Assembly: GCA_024036415.1 (NCBI GenBank)
Contig: JAMWET010000754.1
Coordinates: 143,501 to 207,500, forward strand
Direction: 5' to 3'
Origin: Prochilodus magdalenae
Lineage: Eukaryota > Chordata > Actinopteri > Characiformes > Prochilodontidae
Length of the DNA: 64,000 nucleotides
Position numbers and translations under genes: made by a program. Below the pieces are notes generated by a model. It worked only from the letters and a program-made list of their open reading frames with translations. It was not told the DNA's origin and searched no databases. Shown in pieces: positions 50,371 to 61,020 of the stretch. How positions within the stretch are numbered: the stretch's first letter is position 1; every line of letters starts with the position of its first letter.

Positions 50371-50628
50371 ATCTATCGTTGCTGTCCAAAGAAAAACAAG
50401 TATCTCCAAAACAGCAACTTTACAGGAGAGGCCAAAACCCAATTTAATTATAATGTAAATCAATGGAACCAGACTTTTTCCAAGCGATCTGTGGGCCATT
50501 TCTGTTGGTCCATTCATCATGAAATTCGGACACAGTGTAAACAGCAGGTCATGTGATCAAATGAGGCATAAAAGTGAAAAAGGTCAGAAATGGAGATACA
50601 TGTTTTTCATTGGACAGCGACGATATAT
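50371..50628 (-). mobile_element. MITE, CGCTGTCC family (copy C, full length)
   Basis: Inverted relative to copies A and B. Its ends CTATCGTTGCTGTCCAAAGA and TTTCATTGGACAGCGACGAT are inverted repeats over about 35 bases. The interior includes TACAGGAGAGGCCAAAACCC, GGGCCATTTCTGTTGGTCCA and GATCAAATGAGGCATAAAAG. About 258 bp and TA-rich at both flanks. With copy B it forms an inverted pair separated by 16 bp. Confidence 0.85.
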
Positions 50629-50650
50629 TTATATATATATATATAGAGAG

Positions 50651-50694
<44 letters not shown>
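50651..50694 (+). repeat. (GATA)n microsatellite
   Basis: About 11 GATA units preceded by TA and GA runs (50629-50650), immediately after MITE copy C. Confidence 0.96.
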
Positions 50695-50695
<1 letters not shown>

Positions 50696-50699
50696 TAGT

Positions 50700-51000
50700 A
50701 CGCAAACCATGGAGAAAGAGAACAGACGCATTGTCCAGCATGGGTGGGGTGACCCAACAGCCACGATTCCGGACATTCAGTGAGCAGTGATGCCCTCCAT
50801 GAGTCATTCTGTTAGTGCCAGCTCCATTGGCAGACGGTTGCATGACGCAGGACTACATGCATGCATACTGTTATGTACAATGACTGCCCTTAATACCAGA
50901 TCAGCGTTGCCAAAGACTGCACTGTTGTCGTGCCAGACTGTCATGGAGTGCTACTGTCCATATCAGTCTAAATTTATCATCATTTATTGTTCCTGGTAAC
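50700..51000 (+). pseudogene. Tc1-like transposase fragment, N-terminal part
   Basis: The frame from 50787 reads MPSMSHSVSASSIGRRLHDA then GLHAC, matching the end of the paired-like DNA-binding domain of Tc1-like transposases (VSxSTIxRRLhxAGLhaR). The reading decays after this (TMTALNTRSALPKTALLSCQ) and the catalytic domain is absent. 50700-50786 looks like the upstream part in a shifted frame. Dead element. Family assignment is from the motif and from memory of the fish copies. Confidence 0.7.
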
Positions 51001-52672
51001 CTGAGTTTCTGAATATTGCATTGCAATCCAACACTTCCCTCAGGATTCAACTATTATTTTGAGGAGTGTATATGATATGTGTATGATGACTTATTTTCAA
51101 TAAAAAAAAGAAATTATATATATATATATATACACACAATAGATTTTCGTTGTTTTTTAATTGACAATAAGTTCACCTCTGCAAAAAACAAACTAAATAT
51201 AGCATATCTCTGTAAGTGGTAGTGCACAGTTATTGGGAATCAATAAAACTATATACAAATATTTCATATAATATGAAAAAACATTACCTCTAGACAGGCC
51301 ACATTTTATATTTGTTCCCAGTCTGTTAAATTCAGTAAATAAACAGTAATTGTGCATTACAATAGAGGTACACAAGAAATGTGGTCTCCGTAGAAAATGC
51401 ATTTATTAACACTTATTTCCCTGTAATAATCCAGTGGATTGTGGTAATCCAGGTGGATCTAATCACAGTTTCTAGATTTTATTAATGTTTTTGCATCATA
51501 ACATTCATATCTACTGATTATCTACATGTCTAAATATTAGATGTTGAGATTAGTCCACAATTCCTATCTCAGTGCACCCCAGCTGTTGTTGTGTATTATC
51601 CATTTGCATGAAGGCTTCTTTTGAGTAAAGCCATAGAGCTAAAACACTTCTGGTTCTCTAAAGCACAAGTATAAAGAAAGAGATTTGTGAGTTCTCAGCA
51701 GTCTTTTAAAGGTTTAAAGAACTTTCACCCAATGTAAGGCCTAATACCATTTCGTGAGTTCTTCCTGTAAACGATACAAAACCGGGCATGGGCAAAGTCT
51801 TACATACTAATTCAGATCTTGCTCAGTTTGAATAAACACTGTACATCTAAATGTTTTATTTTTAGCGGATTTAACTCACTGCCTACTTCTTGGCACTTGG
51901 TCACTGAATTTCATGTGTGGATATCCACTTTCCTCTGAACAAGGTCCACTGAAAAGGCGTTGACAGCCTGGTGGAAAGTGAATGTTAATTAGACATCTTT
52001 TTCTAAGCCATTTCTCTGAACATATGAAAGTTCAAGCTCTCTTCCTCTCAGTGCGTGCGTGCTGTCTGTGCAAACCGCGCGCATTCAATTTTGGCAAATG
52101 TCAAAGCTACAGTAATTAACTTTCAGGTTTGTATTTTCACTGGGCCGGTTTTCTGACTTGTCCTCAGATATTTGTTTATTTTAGGTGTTCTCGCTGAATA
52201 CATTAATGATAATATGGGATATTTGCATATTTAGACCTTATGTACCGAAGTGTTTTGTCAGGGTGGGTGTCACATGATGATTCTCCTTCTTCTCCTGCAA
52301 TTATTTAGTTCTTTGCCTTAAATTTGACATATGAAGCACTAATCAGATGCAAACATTTGTATGGGTTTGCTATATTATGTACAGTAATAACTTCTACAAT
52401 ATGCGGCATGTTTAAATATTCTGAACTAGACATCAGACATTTTAGTTGGTTTATTCAATATAAACCAATCAAAGATGCAGTAAATGATAAACAATGTGTC
52501 TTAATGATCTATGTATAAAAAATTTTGCCTCGTCGCCTCAATTTAGAACCATCTGCAGCCAGAAGCAAGTAAATCATTCCCGTTACACCTGCACTGTTTT
52601 TACAAGTGTTTGTGTGTGTTGGAAACTTTGGTGGCTAATTTTCATAGTATAGTATAAGAAGGGTTGAACGAT

Positions 52673-52694
52673 ACTAATGTGTTGACACTAATGT
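52673..52694 (+). promoter_or_regulatory. Duplicated branch-point-like motif before exon 2
   Basis: The sequence ACTAATGT-GTTGAC-ACTAATGT is a tandem duplication with a 14-bp period. Each unit holds a good match to the vertebrate branch-site consensus yTnAy. The two candidate branch adenosines, near 52677 and 52691, lie about 30 and 16 bases upstream of the AG at 52706-52707. The first is at the more usual distance. Confidence 0.45.
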
Positions 52695-52707
52695 GTTTTT
52701 GCTTTAG

Positions 52708-52980
52708 GAACAGATTTCTCTCTCCGTGACCTGGCCTTCGGAGACCCTGTGGCCACTCATATGGCAGCGTACCGGCCAGACGTAGGGATGCCCCACCGTG
52801 ACTATTCGGTCAGCGTGGGTTCGGACGCAGACACAGAGACGGACGGAATAGCGTCTCCCGAACATGCAGTGCGCCTCTGGGGCCGGAGCAACACCAAGTC
52901 CGGCCGCAGCTCCTGTCTGTCCAGCAGAGCCAACTCCAACCTGACACTGACAGACACAGAACATGAAAACACAGAGAACG
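52708..52980 (+). CDS. tenm4: Teneurin-4-like, second coding exon (N-terminal cytoplasmic domain)
   Basis: This exon is 273 nt. Its first two bases complete the Gly codon split by the intron, and it ends in phase 1. It reads [13 protein letters not shown], then [35 protein letters not shown] and [20 protein letters not shown] with EHENTEN at the end. The blocks PEHxxRLWGR, [13 protein letters not shown] and [10 protein letters not shown] are hallmark teneurin N-terminal motifs. [19 protein letters not shown] is the teneurin-4 version; teneurin-3 typically has [17 protein letters not shown]. The acceptor is gctttag, and the donor is GTGAGT at 52981. Serine- and threonine-rich stretches suggest phosphorylation sites (inference). 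Because the exon is a multiple of three and symmetric, skipping it would keep frame. The proline-rich part and the transmembrane segment are expected in later exons outside the window. Confidence 0.93.
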
Positions 52981-54295
52981 GTGAGTGTCCAGTCTACACT
53001 GTCTGCCTGTCTGCTGGTTGGGGTGTGGTGATGTAGGGGGTTTTCTCTGCAGAGTAAACACAGACTGTTTGGCGTTCCACAGGACGGAGGTTTTAGCAGG
53101 CTGTTTTTTGTTGTGTTATAATTTTCCCTTTAGAGTTGTTGCTGCTTTGAACCTCCAGTACTGTGCTGCTTTATGGAAATGAAGAACAGACTGTGATAAT
53201 TCAGCTTGCCTCTTGTTTGTGACAAGCCGTCGTAAAGGCACCTTTTTTTACGGTAGTTTGGGAGCGATCGTATTGTTTTTCCTGCTTTGCATTTTGATTG
53301 AAAAATGTCTTATAATAGGCATAAACAAACCCCTCAGAAAGCGTCGTAGAAGACTAATATATCTGACCAAAGCATATTTGCTCAATGTCTTGTTCTTGGC
53401 TTGTTTACTGGTCACGCATTCGGAATTTTACCTTGAATCTATTCAAACGGCATCATTAATATTTCTATGGGATGATGGAAAGGTCTTGCATTGTGTCTGC
53501 TGTGTATTCTTCTACATGCTGGCAGTGACCTTGAGTCACGTGGTGATGGGTTTGCCCAGCCCGGCCCCTCATGCACTGTGGCAACTGTGAAACAAATTGG
53601 ACAACGGGATGAGTCATCCCCCCTGCTCTCATAATTGTTTTTAGATATTTCAATCCCAGCCCTCCGGACACGTGGAATGAGCCAGTGCATCATTTTACAC
53701 ATCACACTTTTTCCCCTCATACATTAGCTTGACTGTCACATGGTCGAAAGAAAATGGAATGCTACTATTGAAACCTCCCTCTTACCAAGAGTCAGATGAA
53801 CGTGAAAAGGAATTCAGCTGTCCATTTAGGTCTCGATGCTTTTTTTTTTTTTTTTTGGCAGTGTTTGTGAGTAAATATTGGCCTGTCTCTGCGATTGGCA
53901 GTAATGATTTCCTCACTATGTATGCTGGGATGCAGTAAAGCTAGCAGGTGGCAGGTGCCTCCTGATGACATCAGTGCCCCAAATAGACTGGGCAGCCATG
54001 ACGGATCCATCTTCCTGAGGCCTGGTGGTTCTAAATTGCCCTCAAGGGCCCAATGAGTCTCTTTGCTTGCATGGAAGGTCACCGCGCTCTGAGAACGTGT
54101 CACCATGAAACATGTCAAGTGCGGAGCCTGATTAAGCTAGGTGGAGGGCAGAGAAGCGCGGGGAGACGCGTGCAATCTGGAGGAGAAGTTGCATGCTGTA
54201 GTCAGTCAGAAGACCTAGACTTCCAGAGGGGGTCTGCACATTGCCAGGTGGGTGATTAAGATATGTAATGCAGTGTCAGTGTCAGTGGAGCCAGG
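52981..54295 (+). other. tenm4: Start of the next teneurin intron
   Basis: Intron sequence after donor GTGAGT. It holds a poly-T run at 53840-53856 and a GC-richer, CNE-like stretch at about 53500-53620. A 125-codon open frame at 53213-53590 has hydrophobic runs but no recognised homology and no ATG start at its left edge, so I treat it as chance. Confidence 0.6.
53840..53856 (+). repeat. Poly-T run
   Basis: Seventeen consecutive T. No adjacent retroelement body recognised. Confidence 0.95.
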
Positions 54296-54659
54296 ACTGG
54301 GCAGTATGGCAGCACTATAGCCATGACACTGACGACATTTCTGTGGTACATGATGCATGTCCAGGAGGGAGGGGGCAGAAATATCACACTGCAATGTTGT
54401 GACACTTAAACACAATGCACAAGTAGTGCCATATTTTTAATAGCCAAAATCTAAATGTCTTATTTGACGTTTGACAGAATGTGCTGTACAATCTCTAATT
54501 AAACAGGACTAATGATGCTTTCTCCTTAATGGAACATGCAGCTATTTAATGTTCTTTAAGTACTAATGACAAACATGATACATGCAGACATGTGTAGTGC
54601 TTATCACAATAACAAAATTTATCACAATGATGATAAAATATTGTCATATTGCCCGCCTC
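54296..54659. mobile_element. MITE related to the 14.6-kb element
   Basis: It starts ACTGGGCAGTATGGCAGCAC and ends TATTGTCATATTGCCCGCCT: inverted ends GGGCAGTATGG / CATATTGCCC. Subterminal CATGACACTGACGACAT and TATCACAATGATGATAAA fit the fish 'gggcaatatg...tatcacgatgat' type. About 364 bp and noncoding. Confidence 0.65.
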
Positions 54660-57600
54660 TGTATTGTAATATAATTAGATCTGAAGAGCTGGATGGACTG
54701 ACACAAACATTACAGAGCTACACCATTTGAATGAAAAACTTTTAGCCCAAAGTAATCTCAGTTTTCACTGGAGTCTGTCAAAAATGCAGATTCTAAACAA
54801 GACAAGTCACTGTTGTATACAGTTGTGTTTTGCAGAAAGAGTAAAAACATATTGTACATTTTTCTTATGTGCCATTTCTTGGCAGAGAATATGTAAACTG
54901 ATGTAGATAGTTACTAGTGTAGCCCACTGCTTAGTTTAATACATAATTGCATCATTACATTCGAATACTACAACAAAACAAAATGAATAACTTTTGGTTT
55001 CTAACGGTTCTTTAATGGGTCATGGGTCAGTGGGGGTGTTCAGAAAGACTTATTATGGCAAAATGCATCACCATAACCATAATATAGGGGCATACTGTCC
55101 ACCGCAAAGAAATTGTTTGAGGAAAAAATCTAATTTTCTTCACAAAGTAAAAACAGACTGACTATACTTTTCCCTAAATTGTTGGTGTTTCAATGTGGGC
55201 ACATTGTCCACCTTAAAGAAATGGTTTGAGTAAACATTGAATTTCCAACAATGGTCCACTTGCCCCAGAAGAAATCAGTGTGCTGAAACATCGTTGGTGT
55301 CCAGTTTTTATTTTTATTTGAGAACTGGAGCTGCAAAGTTAACCGTCACCCTAATCTTTTCTACGAATACATCTGCATAACTTCTCTGACTCTGCTTCCA
55401 GATGTGTTATAATACAGAATGACTTACCTTGAAGTGTAAAAATGAGTCATGTGACATTAGGCAACATTCCTTCATACGCGCAGGCAATACATTTCATTCA
55501 TCTTTTGGTAAATATCTGTTAATCTTGAAATGTCTAACTGCAGATCTGTGTTTGAAGACTGAAACAACCGAAATGCATGTGCATGCATAGGAATAGTAGC
55601 AGGAGTCTGTTGGGAAAACTGAATTTGGAGCAACACCTGTTGTCTGAAATGTCTCCCCTCTCCGTTCAGCCCCTCTGTTTTGCTCATTTCTAGAGTTCTC
55701 AGGCACACTGTGCCTTAAACCACACTGACAACCCTGTGCAGTCTTAATGAAGACCTGGAAGCGGTTTGAGCAGGTTGGCAGAAGCTTTGGGAGGTGTAAT
55801 TATGAAAAAGACTGGGGTGGCGTTTGACATCTAGTGTTTGTTAGCCATATCTCTTGATGTTGTAGCATCCTGGACCCAGATGATGTAGAAAATGATTTCA
55901 GTGTACAGCCAAACAGTTGCCCAAAGTCAGGGGGAGAGTGCAGATCTGGGATCAGCTCTTCCTTGTATATCTTAATTAGTTGAGTTATTTGGACTGCAGA
56001 GATGTAATCCAAGATCGTTCCTCCCGCTGTGAAACGCTGTATAAACCCGCGCTTTTTTCCTCCCATTTCCTCATCGCAGTGTCGGTATCCCTCGATCTTA
56101 TAAAGAGCTTATTATGATTAGAGCTGTGCTCAGAATATAAATAAGGCAGTGCATTGTAATAAAATTCTCAGTACGTGATACAGTGACACACCTGTATCAA
56201 TATTTATATAAGGTGTTTTTCTCTGGAAAAAGAGGGCTCTTTCATTTTTTTTGTGCTTTTGTCTTTAGTCTGTTTTTTATTTCCCATGGCTGGCGCAGCG
56301 CTGTTTATTTAATCGTACTGGGTGGAGAATAAAGACTAAACGCGCTGCTCCAACATGTGTTTTACTTTAAAAAAGAACTCAAGATCAGATTCTTATGAAT
56401 ATCTTATGTATTTTGACTTCAGTAGAGTGTGAAGTACAAGCTATTACCAACTCAACCGAACTACCTGTGACATGTTAAACATTCCTGGATGTCTACACCA
56501 AAACTTATATAGAGCAGTATCTATTTTCCATGCACAGTACTGACTCTTAGACTCAAAATGTGCCGTTATGACCTTGTTTTTCAATCGCCCGGAAGTCTGC
56601 GGCATGGCTAATCCATAACCGTTCCCTCATTTAAAATGTAACTCATGCGTTTTCTGTCTGATACAGTCTGAAAGAGCCTTTAGAAGTCACACGTCAAAGG
56701 ACCTGGCAGCAGAATGCTAATGGGGCATGGGCTTTCTCGAAAAGATGTGAGCAGATTTTCATGTATGTGCATATGAGCACATGATATTCATAACAGAATC
56801 ATATTTGTATAGGCAGGTGGTCCCTTTTGTGCTACATTACGGAGGGCAACTTACATACAGTGTAGGATATGGGCTTCTTTCAGTAGAAACGTGTGTAAGA
56901 TACTTCAGGCAGTGGACTATCTGTTCTGAGTGGAACTGATGGCTTAAGAACACAGCATGTCAGTTACACCTGGCTTCTCATAGCTTGCTGCTGTTTGTCT
57001 ATAGTAAAGCAGACCTTCCAAACAGATCTTTATTCCAGCCGTCCAAGCAGAAAGAGCAGTTGCACTCACCATGTAATCAGGTAGCACCTAATAACATACA
57101 TTTTCTATATGGCAAGTTAATTAAAATCCATTGAGCTGCTGTGCTCGCTTGCTAATCTCTTTACATCAGCAAGTGATTTGCTTTGTTATTCCAACCACAG
57201 GGCCTGTTCTCTCTCTCCTCGCCTGTAGCTTCCTCCACTTTGGGTGTAATACATGCAAACATACAAGACAATTATAGTTCTGGCTTAAAATGTTCTGCAC
57301 TGTAGATTTCCCTGTTCTTAAATGACTTTTCATTCCGCAGGCACTGCGATGCTGTGAGAAAGATGATCTCTTATTTTTTGGTATGCTCACTATTTTAAAA
57401 TCCACAGTCCCTACTGGTCTCATGCTTCATGCTTCAAAATTATTCAGACTTTTTTTGAAAAGAGAAAAACCGAAGTAACCAAATAGACCTAGCTAGCCTT
57501 GCTGGTGTATGACTTAAAAGTGGAAATTTCTACATAACTAAATTGTTAGTTTGATGTGAATTGAGTCGTTCTACAGAGGTCGAATTTGTCACAACAGCGG

Positions 57601-57807
57601 TGACAGGAACCAGAGATCCAACACATAACGTAATGGATATTTGTAAGTTCAGTTACTCCACAGTTTACCATTTTAGATCAAAACACTCTGAGTAGCTTTG
57701 CTTCTATCTCCACAGCTAAATGATGTAGAAATTCTGAAGACATGTTTGTAAAGAGGTCATTGTGATAATGATTAAGGTGAGGGTTATTATTAAGCTGGGA
57801 AAACAGT
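54660..57807. other. Noncoding intron sequence
   Basis: No exon. A diverged duplication of about 50 bp occurs at 55090-55140 and 55199-55247. Balanced CNE-like texture appears at about 55600-56060. The rest is AT-rich with nothing recognised. Confidence 0.45.
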
Positions 57808-57955
57808 TCCTATATTGAAGTATTTGGAAGTAAGTAACTTTACAGGAGAGAGCAACTTTTTTTTCTTTGTTTTTAATGTAAGTTAATGTCCCATTCATCA
57901 TGGAATTCCCAAATAATGTAAAGGACAACTGCTTATCTTAAATTATCACGAAAAA
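57808..57955 (-). mobile_element. MITE fragment, CGCTGTCC family (copy F)
   Basis: In plus orientation it reads AGTAACTTTACAGGAGAG, AATGTAAGTTAATGTCCCAT, CATTCATCATGGAATTCCCA and TAATGTAAAGGACAACTGCT, aligning with copy C (AACTTTACAGGAGAGGCC, AATGTAAATCAATGG, CCATTCATCATGAAATTCGG). It is inverted relative to copy D, which follows at once. Confidence 0.6.
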
Positions 57956-57974
57956 CTAAAAAATGTCAAAAAAT

Positions 57975-58002
57975 ATGATATCCTTGCTGTCCAAAGAAAA
58001 AC

Positions 58003-58094
<92 letters not shown>

Positions 58095-58308
58095 TTTTTT
58101 TTTATGTGTCATTTAAGCACAGCAGCTGCCGTTTACATTGAGTGAGAAATTTATGATGACAAGACCAATAGAAATGGCCCCGAACTGCTTGCAAAAAAGC
58201 CTGGTTCCTTGGACTTGCATTTAAATTAAATTAGTTTTTTTTTTTGCCCTCTCTGGTAAAATTGCCCTTTTGGAGATAATGATTTTTCTTTGGACAGTAA
58301 CGAAATAC
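57975..58308 (+). mobile_element. MITE, CGCTGTCC family (copy D) expanded by an internal (TA)n
   Basis: The left end ATCCTTGCTGTCCAAAGAAA is followed, after ACATGTG, by an 80-bp TA array (58007-58086). The interior then resumes: CATTTAAGCACAGCAGCTGC, AATAGAAATGGCCCCGAACT, TTTGGAGATAATGATTTTTC, with right end CTTTGGACAGTAACGAAATA. The microsatellite sits where other copies have TATCT/TATGT. Confidence 0.8.
58007..58086 (+). repeat. (TA)n microsatellite inside MITE copy D
   Basis: Forty uninterrupted TA units. It interrupts the left part of the element. Confidence 0.97.
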
Positions 58309-59629
58309 AATTGTATGCAAATGTTTAAACAAAATACATATTTTATAAACAAGGCCTTTGGCCTTTTCCCACAAAAGCACTGAGGTGCTGTTTCTGTGAT
58401 GAGCTTAACATATAGGAAAAACTAAAAACAAAAAGCAGTGTGCACTCTGTATAAGATGTGTCCATTTATGTTCCCTTACAAAATCAACGAAACATGTCGT
58501 GGAGCATGGGGACACATGACCACGTGTATGACCATGTGCCCTATCACTGTAGAAAAAACAAACCCCTGTGTGTCTGCATGTATGTGTGCTGTGTGTCTGC
58601 TGTCCCGTCTGTCTTCGGGCCCTTATGTCTGAGTAGTTTTCCTAAGGCAGTTACAGCTACAGCCCATTGCTGAGTCACTCTAATCTTACAGAGGCAGATT
58701 CTATAGCAGCAAGTCATGTATTAGGACTGAGGGCTGCTCTGGGCATTACACAGCTAGTCCCAGCCACCAGCATAGGAGGCTACAGCTTTCACTCCGACGT
58801 ATCCCAAAACACACGGCCCCCTCTAAGACTGCAGCTAAGGTCTCACAGTTACCTGCTTTATTGGGGCTGGCAAGCTGGACCGTTTTGCAATGGAATATGT
58901 GGAATCTTTTCTGAAACACAAAAATGCCACAAATTGAACTTTTTTAAAAATATTTTTTTTCCGTCTTTCTTTGTTTCTGTCTTTGGGCAGAGTGTTCTGA
59001 GCGAGGCCTGTTTGAATTTAACCAGCTGCCAACTGTAAACACTCTATAATCAATGTAATCTTTGTCTGTGCAGTGTTTCCATCTAACTTGGTCAACTGGG
59101 AAATCTGAGGTTGCATCGATCGGGCAGGATATTTTCAGCACGGGGCCACATCACAGAGTAACATCAGAAGTGATATACAAACGTTTGGCCATCAGGGATG
59201 AATCGAACACAAATTAAAAGGCTTTCGCAAGAACAAAATAGTTCCAGAAGGCTTCGGCGCATTAGGCTCGCGGCTAACGTACGTCAGTATTTTAGCGTTT
59301 GAAATGTTGCAGCAATTGCAATTATTCTTAAAGATGTTGCCGCTTGTCCAGAGGTGTCCTGGTAGGTAAAGCCATAATTCCGCACATTGGTCTTGTCATC
59401 TCTTAAACCCCCAATTCGTTATGATGCCCTTAATTTCTGCTGTAAGCATTTATAGGACTTCCATTGTAGACCACTGCAGCAGTCCTTCAGAATTCCCATA
59501 GCCATGTTTCTTATTATAACCAAAGGTTTAACTGTAGGACATCATGCTATTGTGTTTTTTAAATAAAGCCTCTTTGTGAGGACATATAATGCAGGGTGAG
59601 ATGAAAATAAAACAAGGCCAGGCTTTTCT

Positions 59630-59830
59630 TTTAAGGGTTGGATGCATTATTGCAGCGTGATTTCGTTCCTGCTCCATCCATTAGCATGTTTCCCCTCACA
59701 GGCATATCGCTGCTAATGTGCTGATGTGATCATGCTTTAGTGCCTGCTACAGGGGGAGCAAGCATTGATGTGGAGCTATCAAAAAGCAAAAGCCGTTGAT
59801 TAGCATCTAGGCCTTTGTCTATCGACACAC
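59630..59830. promoter_or_regulatory. Candidate conserved noncoding element
   Basis: Complex sequence dense in homeodomain, POU and GATA-like cores: CCATCCATTAGCATGTTTCC, ATATCGCTGCTAATGTGCTG, AAGCCGTTGATTAGCATCTA. No repeat or coding pattern. Among the most CNE-like stretches in the window. Confidence 0.4.
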
Positions 59831-60639
59831 GCCGTTCACGGTTGTCTGTGTAAATTGACAGTGTGCCATGAACATAGACGCTCAGTGACAGCCTCTCTGT
59901 CTCTGTTGAAAAGCAACGTGAGCTAGAAGGGCGAGAAGGCGTCGTAGATCAGGGAAATGTTTTTTGATGTTGGTACGTCATGTGCGTTGCAAAAACACCT
60001 TCCTTTTTTTTTTGTTTGTTTGAGTAAGAAAATAAACCGAAATGGGTTAATTCCAGTGAACGCGCCTGTGCACTGCTGCTTCGCAGAGGCCATGTCAGGT
60101 GTCACAGCTGGGGTTCAGAACTTGCCGGAAACTTTGAGCCGCTGAAAGATTGAGGTTAAGAAGAAAGGCTCAGGGGAAGAGAGGAGTGTTTTGCTGCGAT
60201 TGGGGGGTGCTCGGAAAAAAACGCAGCTATGCCTACAGGAACTTCCCACTTAGCGCTAACAGCTAAGTAGGGATTCTGTGTGATCTTTCAGATGTCCCAT
60301 ATTTGATTATCACCAGCATTTTGGGCATTTAATGACTTGCTAAGACTCATTTGGGGAAATCTATTTCGGAAGGCTGTTTGCTAATGGCCTGTGGGTCCCA
60401 GTGTTAGCGCGCATGCCACAGACTGTCCATTACTTTGCCTTGCAAGTCTCAGCAAATGGCAGTCCCTCCATTTCTTCCCCTGGTCGTCTTCGCCTAAGTG
60501 GAAGGGCTGCTTTACACCAGATTTCATCCATTATTCGCTGCCCTGTAGCCACACCCACCTGAAGTGTTTGAGATGTGGAGCCATGCTTTTGATGCTAGCT
60601 CCATATTTAGCATGGTGCATTCCCTCCCTCGCTCTCGCC

Positions 60640-60990
60640 TCGTCCTTTGAACTGGCTCCCCCGAGCCCTGCCACTATTAGGAGCCCGCAGAGTGAAGTTA
60701 AATCAGACTCCCAATTAGATGAGACTCGTCCTGTTATAGGCGCAGATTCATTAGGGCGTGTTGTACAGCTGGGTGGCAGAGCAGCAGCAACAGAGGGATG
60801 GAGTTACAGGACCTGACCTTGAAGCCTTGGAGAGATGAGACGCATGGCCACCAAGACAGAAGAAGTGACAATTTGTGCAGATGAAATTTCCCGCTTGCGT
60901 TCAGAGGGACTATTGATTATATTAACAATTAAGTCATTCATCAGTTATTGTGTCAGTGGAGTAATTAGAGCTTTTACACATTCAAGTCCT
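60640..60990. promoter_or_regulatory. Candidate conserved noncoding element
   Basis: Contains ACTCCCAATTAGATGAGACT, GCGCAGATTCATTAGGGCGT, ATTAACAATTAAGTCATTCA and GTCAGTGGAGTAATTAGAGC. Balanced and nonrepetitive; open frames are unremarkable. Confidence 0.37.
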
Positions 60991-61020
60991 ACATTTGATG
61001 GCAGAAGATCATAGCTCGTG

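Larger units (their letters stand above)
47361..52707 (+). other. tenm4: Teneurin intron between the first two coding exons (5347 nt)
   Basis: The intron runs from GTAAGAA at 47361 to TTTAG at 52707 and is phase 1. Two ACTAAT branch-site-like motifs occur in a 14-bp direct repeat just before the acceptor. Its contents are a possible MITE fragment at 47.73-47.83 kb, a CACTGTAAAAA-type repeat at 48.6 kb, a CNE-like stretch at 49.23-49.52 kb, an inverted pair of MITEs with TA and GATA tracts at 50.15-50.70 kb, and a Tc1-like fragment at 50.70-51.00 kb. Between 51.0 and 52.6 kb I see AT-rich sequence with no recognised feature. Confidence 0.85.
58309..61020. other. Noncoding intron with CNE-like blocks
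   Basis: No teneurin exon or clear repeat. Two candidate elements are listed at 59630-59830 and 60640-60990. About 59150-59420 is also balanced in composition. Confidence 0.45.

Noticed and set aside
53213..53590. 125-codon frame with membrane-like stretches right after teneurin exon 2
   Set aside because: Not in splice continuity with the exon, no ATG at its start, and it ends within a CNE-like block. No family recognised.
60391..60816. 141-codon + strand frame
   Set aside because: No homology recognised. The balanced composition of this block makes longer chance frames likely.
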